From: Eledone cirrhosa
Lineage: Eukaryota > Mollusca > Cephalopoda > Octopoda > Eledonidae
Direction of reading: 5' to 3'
Assembly (NCBI GenBank): GCA_964016885.1
Contig: OZ024740.1
Span: 7,522,450-7,586,449, forward strand
DNA length: 64,000 bases
Below, piece by piece: positions 37,212-49,323 of this stretch. Made by a program: the position numbers and the translations under genes. Numbering within the stretch: the first letter of the stretch is position 1; every line of letters starts with the position of its first letter. Under the pieces are notes generated by a model. That model ran no database searches. It was not told the DNA's origin and saw nothing but the letters and a program-made list of their open reading frames with translations.

Positions 37212-40117
37212 TCAGTTTCTATTGGTATATCAGTTTCGATTGGTATGTCAGTTTCTATTGGTATGTCAGTTTCGATTGGTATGTCAGTTTCGATTAGTAT
37301 ATCAGTTTCTATAGGTATGTCAGTTTCTGTTAGTATATCAGTTTCGATCGGTATATCAGTTTCGATTGGTATGTCAGTTTCGATTGGTATATCAGTTTCT
37401 ATTGGTATATCAGTTTAGATTGATATATCAGTTTCGATTAGTATGTCAGTTTCTATTGGTATATCAGTTTCGATTGGTATATCAGTTTCGATTGTTATAT
37501 CAGTTTCGAATTGTATGTCAGTTTCTATTGGTATATCAGTTTCGATTGTTATATCAGTTTCGATTGGTATGTCAGTTTCGATTGGTATGTCAGTTTCGAT
37601 TGGTATGTCAATTTCGATTGGTATATCAGTTTCGATTAGTATGTCAGTTACTATTGGTATATCACTTTCGATTGGTATATCTGTTTCGATTGGTATGTCA
37701 GTTTCTATTGTTATATCAGATTTGATTAGTATGTCAGTTTCGATTAGTATATCAGTTTCTATTGTTATGTCAGTTTCGATTGGTATATCACTTTCTATTG
37801 GTATATCAGTGTCGATTGGTATATCAGTTTTGATTAGTATGTCAGTTTCTATTGGTATGTAAGTTTCGATTATTATATCAGTTACTATTAGTATGTCAGT
37901 TTCGATTGGTATGTCATTTTCGATTGGTATATCAGTTTCTATTGGTATGACAGTTTCGATTGGTATATCAGTTTGGATTGGTATGTCAATTACAATTTGT
38001 ATATCAGTTTCGATTAGTATGTCAGTTTCGATTAGTATATCAGTTTCTATTGGTATGTGAGTTTCTATTGGTATATCAGTTTCGATTGGTATATCAGTTT
38101 CGATTAGTATGTCAGTTTCGATTGGTATATCAGTTTCGATAGGTATGTCAGTTTCGATTAGTATATCAGTTTCTATTGGTATGTGAGTTTCTATTGGTAT
38201 ATCAGTTTCGATTGGTATATCAGTTTCTATTGGTATGTCAGTTTCGATTAGTATAACAGTTTAGATTGGTATATCAGTTTCTATTGGTATGTCAGTTTCG
38301 ATTGGTATATCAGTTTCCATTGGTATATCAGTTTCGATTGGTATATCAGTTTCTATTGGTATATCAGTTTCTATTGGTATGACAGTTTCGATTGCTATAT
38401 CAGTTTCGATTGGTATGTCAGTTTAGATAGGTATGTCAGTTTCGATTGGTCTGTCAGTTTCGACTGGAAAGTCAGTTTCGATTGGTATGTCAATTTCGAT
38501 TGGTATATCAGTTTCGATTGGTATGTCAGTTTCATTTGGTATCTCAGTTTTGATTAGTATATCAGTTTCTATTGGTATGTGAGTTTCTATTGGTATATCA
38601 GTTTCGATTGGTATATCAGTTTCGATTAGTATGTCAGTTTCGATTGGTATATCAGTTTCGATTGGTATGTCAGTTTCGATTAGTATATCAGTTTCTATTG
38701 GTATGTGAGTTTCTATTGGTATATCAGTTTCGATTGGTATATCAGTTTCGATTAGTATGTCAGTTTCTATTGGTATGTCAGTTTCGATTAGTATGTCAGT
38801 TTCGATTGTTATATCAGTTTCTATTGGTATATCAGTTTCTATTGGTATGTCAGTATCTATTGGTATATCAGTTTCGATTGGTATATCAGTTTCGATTAGT
38901 ATGTCAGTTTCTATTGGTATGTCAGTTTCGATTAGTATATCAGTTTGGATTGGTATGTCAATTACAATTGGTATATCAGTTTCGATTAGTATGTCAGTTT
39001 CGATTGGTATATCAGTTTCGATTGGTATGTCAGTTTCGATTAGTATATCAGTTTCTATTGGTATGTGAGTTTCTATTGGTATATCAGTTTCGATTAGTAT
39101 ATCAGTTTCGATTAGTATGTCAGTTTCTATTGGTATGTCAGTTTCGACTAGTATGTCAGTTTCGATTGGTATATCAGTTTCGATTAGTATGTCAGTTTCT
39201 ATTGGTATGTGAGTTTCTATTGGTATATCAGTTTCGATTAGTATATCAGTTTCGATTAGTATGTCAGTTTCCATTGGTATATCAGTTTCTATTGGTATAT
39301 CAGTTTAGATTGATATATCAGTTTCGATTAGTATGTCAGTTTCTATTGGTATATCAGTTTCGATTGGTATATCAGTTTCGATTGTTATATCAGTTTCGAT
39401 TGGTATGTCAGTTTCGATTGGTATGTCAGTTTCGATTAGTATGTCAGTTACTATTGGTATATCACTTTCGATTGGTATATCTGTTTCGATTGGTATGTCA
39501 GTTTCTATTGTTATATCAGATTCGATTAGTATGTCAGTTTCGATTAGTATATCAGTTTCTATTGTTATGTCAGTTTCGATTGGTATATCAGTTTCTATTG
39601 GTATATCAGTTTCTATTGGTATGTCAGTTTTTATTGGTATATCAGTTTCTATTGGTATGTCAGTTTCGATTGTTATGTCAGTTTCTATTGGTATATCAGT
39701 TTCGATTGGTATGTTAGTTTCTATTGGTATGTCAGTTTTGATTGGTATATCAGTTTCTATTGGTTTGTCAGTTTCGATTGGTATATCAGTTTCTATTGGT
39801 ATATCAGTTTCTATTGGTATGTCAATTTCGAATGGTATATCAGTTTCGATTAGTATGTCAGTTTCGATTGGTATGTCAGTTTCGATTAGTATATCAGTTT
39901 GGATTGGTATGTCAATTTCAATTGGTATATCAGTTTCGATTAGTATGTCAGTTTCTATTGGTATGTCAGTTTCGATTAGTATAACAGTTTAGATTGGTAT
40001 ATCAGTTTCTATTGGTATGACAGTTTCGATTGGTATATCAGTTTCGATTGGTATATCAGTTTCGATTGGTATATCAGTTTCTATTGGTATGACAGTTTCG
40101 ATTCCTATATCAGTTTC

Positions 40118-40870
40118 GATTGGTATGTCAGTTTCGATTGGTATGTCAATTTCGATTGGTATATCAGTTTCGATTGGTATATCAGTTTCGATTGGTATGT
40201 CAGTTTGGATAGGTATGTCAGTTTCGATTGGTATGTCAGTTTCGATTGGTAAGTCAGTTTCGATTGGTATGTCAATTTCGATTGGTATATCAGTTTCGAT
40301 TGGTATGTCAGTTTCATTTGGTATATCAGTTTCGATTGGTATCTCAGTTTTGATTAGTATGTCAGTTTCTAATGGTATGTCAGTTTCGATTAGTATATCT
40401 GTTTGGATTGGTATGTCAATTTCAATTGGTATATCAGTTTCGATTAGTATGTCAGTTTCTATTGGTATATCAGTTTCGATTAGTATATCAGTTTGGATTG
40501 GTATGTCAATTTCAATTGGTATATCAGTTTCGATTAGTATGTCAGTTTCTATTGGTATGTCAGTTTCGATTAGTATAACAGTTTAGATTGGTATATCAGT
40601 TTCTATTGGTATGTCAGTTTCGATTGGTATGTCAATTTCGATTGGTATATCAGTTTCGATTGGTATATCAGTTTCGATTGGTATGTCAGTTTGGATAGGT
40701 ATGTCAGTTTCGATTGGTATGTCAGTTTCGATTGGTAAGTCAGTTTCGATTGGTATGTCAATTTCGATTGGTATATCAGTTTCGATTGGTATGTCAGTTT
40801 CATTTGGTATATCAGTTTCGATTGGTATCTCAGTTTTGATTAGTATATTAGTTTCTATTGTTATGTCAGT
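40118..40870. repeat. 486-bp spaced local duplication
   Basis: The run starting near 40125 (caatttcgatt, then tttggatagg, ggtaag, tttcattt) recurs 486 bp (27 monomers) later near 40611 with the same order and near identity. The second copy ends by about 40870. The outer boundaries are approximate. Confidence 0.75.
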
Positions 40871-40991
40871 TTCTGTTGGTATGTCAGTTTCGATTAGTAT
40901 ATCAGTTTCTATTGATATGTCAGTTTCGATTGGTATGTCAGATTCTATTAGTATATCAGTTTCGATTGGTATATCAGTTTCGATTGGTATG

Positions 40992-41010
40992 TCAGTTTCG
41001 ATTGGTTATA
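40992..41010 (+). repeat. Unique 19-bp monomer
   Basis: The sequence is tcagtttcgattggttata, with an extra T after gg. I found it once only, so it is probably a recent insertion not spread by amplification. Confidence 0.92.
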
Positions 41011-41520
41011 TCAGTTTCTATTGGTATATCAGTTTTGATTGGTATAGCAGTTTTTATTGGTATGTCATTTTCGATTGGTATGTCAGTTTCTATTGGTATA
41101 TCAGTTTCGATTGGTATGTCAGTTTCTATTGGTATGTCAGTTTCGATTATTATATCAGTTACTATTGGTATGTCAGTTTCGATTGGTATGTCAATTTCAA
41201 TTAGTATATCACTTTCTATTGGTATGTTAGTTTCTATTGGTATATCAGTTTCGATAGGTATATCAGTTTCGTTTGGTATGTCAGTTTCGATTGGTATATG
41301 AGTTTCTATTGCTATATCTGTTTCTATTGGTATGTCATTTTCGATTGGTATATCAGTTCCTATTGGTATGACAGTTTCGATTGGTATATCAGTTTCGATT
41401 GGTATATCAGTTTCGATTGGTATGTCAGTTGCGACTGGTATGTCAATTTCGATTGGTATATTAGTTTCGATTAGTATGTCAGTTTCTATTGGTATATCAG
41501 TATCTATTGGTATGTCAGTT

Positions 41521-44255
41521 TCGATAGGTATGTCTGTTTCTATTGGTATAACAGTTTCGGTTGGTATGTCAGTTTCTATTGGTATATCAGTTTCGATTGG
41601 TATATCAGTTTCGATTAGTATGTCAGTTTCTATTGGTATGTCAGTTTCGATTAGTATATCAGTTTGGATTGGTATGTCAATAACAATTGGTATATCAGTT
41701 TCGATTAGTATGTCAGTTTCGATTGGTATATCAGTTTCGATTGGTATGTCAGTTTCGATTAGTATATCAGTTTCTATTGGTATGTGAGTTTCTATTGGTA
41801 TATCAGTTTCGATTGGTATATCAGTTTCGATTAGTATGTCAGTTTCTATTGGTATGTCAGTTTCGATTAGTATGTCAGTTTCGATTGGTATATCAGTTTC
41901 GATTGGTATATCAGTTTCTATTGGTATATCAGTTTCTATTGGTATGTCAGTTTTGATTGGTATAGCAGTTTCTTTTGGTATGTCAGTTTCGATTGGTATG
42001 TCAGTTTCTATTGGTATATCAGTTGCGATTGGTATGTCAGTTTCTAAAGGTATGTCAGTTTCGATTATTATATCAGTTACTATTGGTATGTCAGTTTCTA
42101 TTAGTATATCAGTTTCGATTGGTATATCAGTTTCGATTGGTATGTCAGTTTCGATTGGTATATCAGTTTCTATTGGCATAACAGTTTAGATTGATATATC
42201 AGTTTCGATTAGTATGTCAGTTTCTATTGGTATATCAGTTTCGATTGTTATATCAGTTTCGATTGCTATATCAGTTTCGATTGGTATGTCAGTTTCTATT
42301 GGTATATCAGTTTCTATTGGTATGTCAGTTTCGATTGGTATCTCAGTTTCGATTGGTATGTCAATTTCGATTGGTATATCAGTTTCGATTAGTATGTTAG
42401 TTACTATTGGTATGTCAGTTTCCATTAGTATATTAGTTTCTATTGGTTTGTCAGTTTCGATTGGTATATCAGTTTCTATTGGTATATCAGTTTCGATTGG
42501 TATGTCAATTTCGAATGGTATATCAGTTTCGATTATTATGTCAGTTTCGATTGTTATGTCAGTTTCGATTAGTATATCAGTTTCTATTGGTATGTCAGTT
42601 TCTATTGGTATATCAGTTTCGATTGGTATATCAGTTTCGATCAGTATGTCAGTTTCTATTGGTATGTCAGTTTCGATTATTATATCAGTTTCGATTGGTA
42701 TGTCAGTTTCGATTGGCATGTCAATTTTAAATAGTATATCAGTTTCTATTGGTATATTAGTTTCTATTGGTATATCAGTTTCGATAGGTATATCAGTTTC
42801 GTTCGGTATGTCAGTTTCGATTGGTATATCAGTTTCTATTGCTATATCTGTTTCTATTGGTATGTCAGTTTCGATTGGTATGTCAGTTTCTATTGGTATG
42901 TCAGTTTCGATTGGTATGTCAGTTTCGATTGGTATATCAGTTCGATTGATATGACAGTGTCGATTGGTATATCAGTTTTGATTAGTATGTCAGTTTCTAT
43001 TGGTATGTAAGTTTCGATTATTATATCAGTTACTATTAGTATGTCAGTTTCGATTGGTATGTCATTTTCGATTGGTATATCAGTTTCTATTGGTATGACA
43101 GTTTCGATTGGTATATCAGTTTCGAATGGTATATCAGTTTCGATTGGTATATCAGTTTCGATTAGTATGTCAGTTTCTATTGGTATGTCAGTTTCGATTT
43201 GTATATCAGTTTCGATTAGTATGTCAGTATCTATTGGTATCTCAGTTTCGATTAGTATGTCAGTTTCGATTGGTATATCAGTTTCGATTGGTATATCAGT
43301 TTCTATTGGTATATCAGTTTCTATTGGTATGTCAGTTTTGATTGGTATAGCAGTTTCTATTGGTATGTCAGTTTCGATTGGTATGTCAGTTTCTATTGGT
43401 ATATCAGTTTAGATTGGTATGTCAGTTTCTATTGGTATGTCAGTTTCGATTATTATATCAGTTACTATTGGTATGTCAGTTTTGATTGGTATGTCAGTTT
43501 CTATTGGTATATCTGTTTTGATTGGTATGTCAGTTTCGATTAGTATATCAGTTTCTATAGGTATGTCAGTTTCTATTCGTATATCAGTTTCGATTGGTAT
43601 ATCAGTTTCGATTGGTATGTCAGTTTCGATTGGTATATCAGTTTCTATTGGTATAACAGTTTAGATTGATATATCAGTTTCGATTAGTATGTCAGTTTCT
43701 ATTGGTATATCAGTTTCGATTGTTATATCAGTTTCGATTGGTATATCAGTTTCGATTGGTATGTCAGTTTCTATTGGTATATCAGTTTCTATTGGTATGT
43801 CAGTTTCGATTGGTATGTCAGTTTCGATTGGTATGTCAATTTCGATTGGTACATCAGTTTCGATTAGTATGTCAGTTACTATTGGTATATCAGTTTCGAT
43901 TGGTATATCTGTTTCGATTGGTATGTCAGTTTCTATTGTTATATCAGATTCGATTAGTACGTCAGTTTCGATTAGTATATCAGTTTCTATTGCTATGTCA
44001 GTTTCGATTGGTATATCAATTTCTATTGGTATATCAGTTTCTATTGGTATGTCAGTTTTTATTGGTATATCAGTTTCTATTGGTATGTCAGTTTCGATTG
44101 TTATGTCAGTTTCTATTGGTATACCAGTTTCGATTGGTATGTTAGTTTCTATTGGTATGTCAGTTTCGATTAGTATATCAGTTTCTATTTGTTTGTCAGT
44201 TTCGATTGGTATATCAGTTTCTATTGGTATATCAGTTTCGATTGGTATGTCAATT
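41521..44255. repeat. 2735-bp higher-order repeat, copy 1
   Basis: Tandem duplicate pair 41521-44255 / 44256-46990. The length is 152 monomers less 1 (17-mer at 42937). Both copies begin with tcgataggtatgtctg followed by tataacagtttcggtt. The junction at 44255/44256 fuses a caatttcg monomer (which continues as aatgg in copy 2 at 46991) to the ataggtatgtctg monomer, as expected for unequal exchange. No difference was seen in the segments compared. Confidence 0.92.
42937..42953 (+). repeat. 17-bp phase-shifting monomer, type 1 (copy 9)
   Basis: The sequence is tcagttcgattgatatg, 72 bp before the taag landmark at 43009. Confidence 0.93.
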
Positions 44256-46990
44256 TCGATAGGTATGTCTGTTTCTATTGGTATAACAGTTTCGGTTGGT
44301 ATGTCAGTTTCTATTGGTATATCAGTTTCGATTGGTATATCAGTTTCGATTAGTATGTCAGTTTCTATTGGTATGTCAGTTTCGATTAGTATATCAGTTT
44401 GGATTGGTATGTCAATAACAATTGGTATATCAGTTTCGATTAGTATGTCAGTTTCGATTGGTATATCAGTTTCGATTGGTATGTCAGTTTCGATTAGTAT
44501 ATCAGTTTCTATTGGTATGTGAGTTTCTATTGGTATATCAGTTTCGATTGGTATATCAGTTTCGATTAGTATGTCAGTTTCTATTGGTATGTCAGTTTCG
44601 ATTAGTATGTCAGTTTCGATTGGTATATCAGTTTCGATTGGTATATCAGTTTCTATTGGTATATCAGTTTCTATTGGTATGTCAGTTTTGATTGGTATAG
44701 CAGTTTCTTTTGGTATGTCAGTTTCGATTGGTATGTCAGTTTCTATTGGTATATCAGTTGCGATTGGTATGTCAGTTTCTAAAGGTATGTCAGTTTCGAT
44801 TATTATATCAGTTACTATTGGTATGTCAGTTTCTATTAGTATATCAGTTTCGATTGGTATATCAGTTTCGATTGGTATGTCAGTTTCGATTGGTATATCA
44901 GTTTCTATTGGCATAACAGTTTAGATTGATATATCAGTTTCGATTAGTATGTCAGTTTCTATTGGTATATCAGTTTCGATTGTTATATCAGTTTCGATTG
45001 CTATATCAGTTTCGATTGGTATGTCAGTTTCTATTGGTATATCAGTTTCTATTGGTATGTCAGTTTCGATTGGTATCTCAGTTTCGATTGGTATGTCAAT
45101 TTCGATTGGTATATCAGTTTCGATTAGTATGTTAGTTACTATTGGTATGTCAGTTTCCATTAGTATATTAGTTTCTATTGGTTTGTCAGTTTCGATTGGT
45201 ATATCAGTTTCTATTGGTATATCAGTTTCGATTGGTATGTCAATTTCGAATGGTATATCAGTTTCGATTATTATGTCAGTTTCGATTGTTATGTCAGTTT
45301 CGATTAGTATATCAGTTTCTATTGGTATGTCAGTTTCTATTGGTATATCAGTTTCGATTGGTATATCAGTTTCGATCAGTATGTCAGTTTCTATTGGTAT
45401 GTCAGTTTCGATTATTATATCAGTTTCGATTGGTATGTCAGTTTCGATTGGCATGTCAATTTTAAATAGTATATCAGTTTCTATTGGTATATTAGTTTCT
45501 ATTGGTATATCAGTTTCGATAGGTATATCAGTTTCGTTCGGTATGTCAGTTTCGATTGGTATATCAGTTTCTATTGCTATATCTGTTTCTATTGGTATGT
45601 CAGTTTCGATTGGTATGTCAGTTTCTATTGGTATGTCAGTTTCGATTGGTATGTCAGTTTCGATTGGTATATCAGTTCGATTGATATGACAGTGTCGATT
45701 GGTATATCAGTTTTGATTAGTATGTCAGTTTCTATTGGTATGTAAGTTTCGATTATTATATCAGTTACTATTAGTATGTCAGTTTCGATTGGTATGTCAT
45801 TTTCGATTGGTATATCAGTTTCTATTGGTATGACAGTTTCGATTGGTATATCAGTTTCGAATGGTATATCAGTTTCGATTGGTATATCAGTTTCGATTAG
45901 TATGTCAGTTTCTATTGGTATGTCAGTTTCGATTTGTATATCAGTTTCGATTAGTATGTCAGTATCTATTGGTATCTCAGTTTCGATTAGTATGTCAGTT
46001 TCGATTGGTATATCAGTTTCGATTGGTATATCAGTTTCTATTGGTATATCAGTTTCTATTGGTATGTCAGTTTTGATTGGTATAGCAGTTTCTATTGGTA
46101 TGTCAGTTTCGATTGGTATGTCAGTTTCTATTGGTATATCAGTTTAGATTGGTATGTCAGTTTCTATTGGTATGTCAGTTTCGATTATTATATCAGTTAC
46201 TATTGGTATGTCAGTTTTGATTGGTATGTCAGTTTCTATTGGTATATCTGTTTTGATTGGTATGTCAGTTTCGATTAGTATATCAGTTTCTATAGGTATG
46301 TCAGTTTCTATTCGTATATCAGTTTCGATTGGTATATCAGTTTCGATTGGTATGTCAGTTTCGATTGGTATATCAGTTTCTATTGGTATAACAGTTTAGA
46401 TTGATATATCAGTTTCGATTAGTATGTCAGTTTCTATTGGTATATCAGTTTCGATTGTTATATCAGTTTCGATTGGTATATCAGTTTCGATTGGTATGTC
46501 AGTTTCTATTGGTATATCAGTTTCTATTGGTATGTCAGTTTCGATTGGTATGTCAGTTTCGATTGGTATGTCAATTTCGATTGGTACATCAGTTTCGATT
46601 AGTATGTCAGTTACTATTGGTATATCAGTTTCGATTGGTATATCTGTTTCGATTGGTATGTCAGTTTCTATTGTTATATCAGATTCGATTAGTACGTCAG
46701 TTTCGATTAGTATATCAGTTTCTATTGCTATGTCAGTTTCGATTGGTATATCAATTTCTATTGGTATATCAGTTTCTATTGGTATGTCAGTTTTTATTGG
46801 TATATCAGTTTCTATTGGTATGTCAGTTTCGATTGTTATGTCAGTTTCTATTGGTATACCAGTTTCGATTGGTATGTTAGTTTCTATTGGTATGTCAGTT
46901 TCGATTAGTATATCAGTTTCTATTTGTTTGTCAGTTTCGATTGGTATATCAGTTTCTATTGGTATATCAGTTTCGATTGGTATGTCAATT
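44256..46990. repeat. 2735-bp higher-order repeat, copy 2
   Basis: Second copy of the 2735-bp unit. Matching stretches 44571-44924, 44949-45689, 45776-46147 and the part of 46424 onward inside the unit translate identically to copy 1, indicating a very recent duplication. It leaves register with copy 1 at 46991, where caatttcgaatgg appears. Confidence 0.92.
45672..45688 (+). repeat. 17-bp phase-shifting monomer, type 1 (copy 10)
   Basis: The sequence is tcagttcgattgatatg, 2735 bp after copy 9. Confidence 0.93.
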
Positions 46991-47956
46991 TCGAATGGTA
47001 TATCAGTTTCGATTAGTATGTCAGTTTCTATTGGTATATCAGTTTCGATTGGTATATCTGTTTCGATTGGTATGTCAGTTTCGATTGGTATGTCAGTTTC
47101 GATTAGTATATCAGTTTCTATTGGTATGTCAGTTTCTATTGGTATATCAGTTTCGATTGGTATATCAGTTTCGATTAGTATGTCAGTTTCTATTGGTATG
47201 TCAGTTTCGATTAGTATAACAGTTTAGATTGGTATATCAGTTTCTATTGGTATGACAGTCTCGATTGGTATATCAGTTTCGATTGGTATATCAGTTTCGA
47301 TTGGTATATCAGTTTCTATTGGTATATCAGTTTCTATTGGTATGACAGTTTCGATTGCTATATCAGTTTCGATTGGTATGTCAGTTTGGATAGGTATGTC
47401 AGTTTCGATTGGTATGTCAGTTTCGATTGGTATGTCAATGTCGATTGGTATATCAGTTTCGATTGGTATATCAGTTTCGATTGGTATGTCAGTTTCGATA
47501 GGTATGTCAGTTTCGATTGGTATGTCAGTTTCGATTGGTAAGTCAGTTTCGATTGGTATGTCAATTTCGATTGGTATATCAGTTTCGATTAGTATGTCAG
47601 TTTCGATTGGTATATCAGTTTCGATTGGTATCTCAGTTTTGATTAGTATGTTAGTTTCTATTGGTATGTCAGTTTCTATTGGTATATCAGTTTCGGTTGG
47701 TATATCAGTTTTGATTAGTATGTCAGTTTCTATTGGTATGTCAGTTTCGATTAGTATATCAGTTTCTATTGATATGTCAGTTTCGATTGGTATGTCAGAT
47801 TCTATTAGTATATCAGTTTCGATTGGTATATCAGTTTCGATTGGTATATCAGTTTCTATTGCTATATCTGTTTCTATTGGTATGTCAGTTTCGATTGGTA
47901 TGTCAGTTTCTATTGGTATGTCAGTTTCGATTGGTATGTCAGTTTCGATTGGTATA

Positions 47957-47973
47957 TCAGTTCGATTGATATG
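47957..47973 (+). repeat. 17-bp phase-shifting monomer, type 1 (copy 11)
   Basis: The sequence is tcagttcgattgatatg, 72 bp before the landmark at 48029. It is the last copy of the gatatg form. Confidence 0.93.
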
Positions 47974-48171
47974 ACAGTGTCGATTGGTATATCAGTTTTG
48001 ATTAGTATGTCAGTTTCTATTGGTATGTAAGTTTTGATTATTATATCAGTTACTATTAGTATGTCAGTTTCGATTGGTATGTCATTTTCGATTGGTATAT
48101 CAGTTTCTATTGGTATGACAGTTTCGATTGGTATATCAGTTTCGATTGGTATATCAGTTTCGATTGGTATG

Positions 48172-48646
48172 TCAGTTGCGATTGGTATGTCAATTTCGAT
48201 TGGTATATTAGTTTCGATTAGTATGTCAGTTTCTATTGGTATATCAGTATCTATTGGTATGTCAGTTTCGATAGGTATGTCTGTTTCTATTGGTATATCA
48301 GTTTCGACTGGTATATCAGTTTCGATTAGTATGTCAGTTTCTATTGGTATGTCAGTTTCGATTAGCATATCAGTTTGGATTGGTATGTCAATTACAATTG
48401 GTATATCAGTTTCGATTAGTATGTCAGTTTCGATTGGTATATCAGTTGCGATTGGTATGTCAATTTCGATTGGTATATTAGTTTCGATTAGTATGTCAGT
48501 TTCTATTGGTATATCAGTAGCTATTGGTATGTCAGTTTCGATTGGTATGTCTGTTTCTATTGGTATATCAGTTTCGATTGGTATATCAGTTTCGATTAGT
48601 ATGTCAGTTTCTATTGGTATGTCAGTTTCGATTAGTATATCAGTTT
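48172..48646. repeat. 270-bp tandem duplication, diverged
   Basis: The run from about 48172 (cagttgcgatt, caatttcg, tattagtttcg, cagtatct) recurs at about 48442, 15 monomers later. Differences include cagtatct versus cagtagct, cgatagg versus cgattgg and cgactgg versus cgattgg, so this copy pair is older than the near-identical ones. Confidence 0.8.
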
Positions 48647-49287
48647 AGAATGGTATATCAGTTTTGATTGGTATATCAGTTTCGATTGGTATATCAGTTT
48701 CTATTGGTATATCAGTTTCTATTGGTATGACAGTTTCGATTGGTATATCAGTTTCGATTGGTATGTCAGTTCGGATAGGTATGTCAGTTTCGATTGGTAT
48801 GTCAGTTTTGATTGGTATGTCAATTTCGATAGGTTTATCAGTTTCGATTGGTATATCAGTTTCGATTGGTATGTCAATTTCGATTGGTATCTCAGTTTTA
48901 ATCAGTATATTAGTTTCTATTGGTATGTCGGTTTCTAATGGTATATCAGTTTCGATTGGTATGTCAGTTTCGATTAGTATGTCAGTTTCTATTGGTATGT
49001 CTGTTTCGATTAGTATATCAGATTCTATTGGTATATCAGTTTTGATTGGTATATCAGTTTCGATTGGTATATCAGTTTCTATTGGTATATCAGTTTCTAT
49101 TGGTATGTCAGTTTTGATTGGTATATCAGTTTTGATTGGTATGTCAATTTCGATTGGTATATTAGTTTTGATTAGTATGTCAGTTTCTATTGCTATATCA
49201 GTTTCTATTGCTATGTCAGTTTCGATTGGTATGTCAGTTTCTATTGGTATATCAGTCTCGATTGGTATGTCAGTTTCGATTGGTATA

Positions 49288-49304
49288 TCAGTTCGATTGG
49301 TATG
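49288..49304 (+). repeat. 17-bp phase-shifting monomer, type 1b
   Basis: The sequence is tcagttcgattggtatg: the same missing T as type 1, but with gg kept and the following monomer starting tcag instead of acag. It lies 36 bp, not 72 bp, before the landmark. It repeats at 61216. Confidence 0.92.
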
Positions 49305-49323
49305 TCAGTTTCTATTGGTATGT

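Larger units (their letters stand above)
34599..37860. repeat. 3262-bp higher-order repeat A, copy 3
   Basis: Third A unit, 5331 bp (A + B) after copy 2. It is nearly identical to copies 1 and 2; one difference is gattagtatg near 37726 where the others have gattattatg. The internal 864-bp duplication and both marker monomers are kept. Confidence 0.92.
37861..41520. repeat. Unit B' and rearranged satellite
   Basis: The first ~1.4 kb (to about 39239) repeats B with one monomer lost near 38220; the B to B' spacing changes from 5331 to 5313 bp. Beyond that the sequence follows other family members, with a 486-bp partial duplication near 40.12-40.87 kb and a smaller 90-bp one near 40.39-40.57 kb. 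A unique 19-mer sits at 40992. No gene is present. Confidence 0.83.
46991..49323. repeat. Mixed satellite with 270-bp duplication
   Basis: This stretch continues from copy 2 of the 2735-bp unit through a 17-mer at 47957 and a landmark at 48029 (here taagttttgatt). It then runs into a short 1295-bp unit (48029-49323; 72 monomers less 1) ending at a landmark that reads taagtttcgaatatt. The short unit lacks most of the usual landmark series and contains a diverged 270-bp duplication. No gene is present. Confidence 0.82.
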
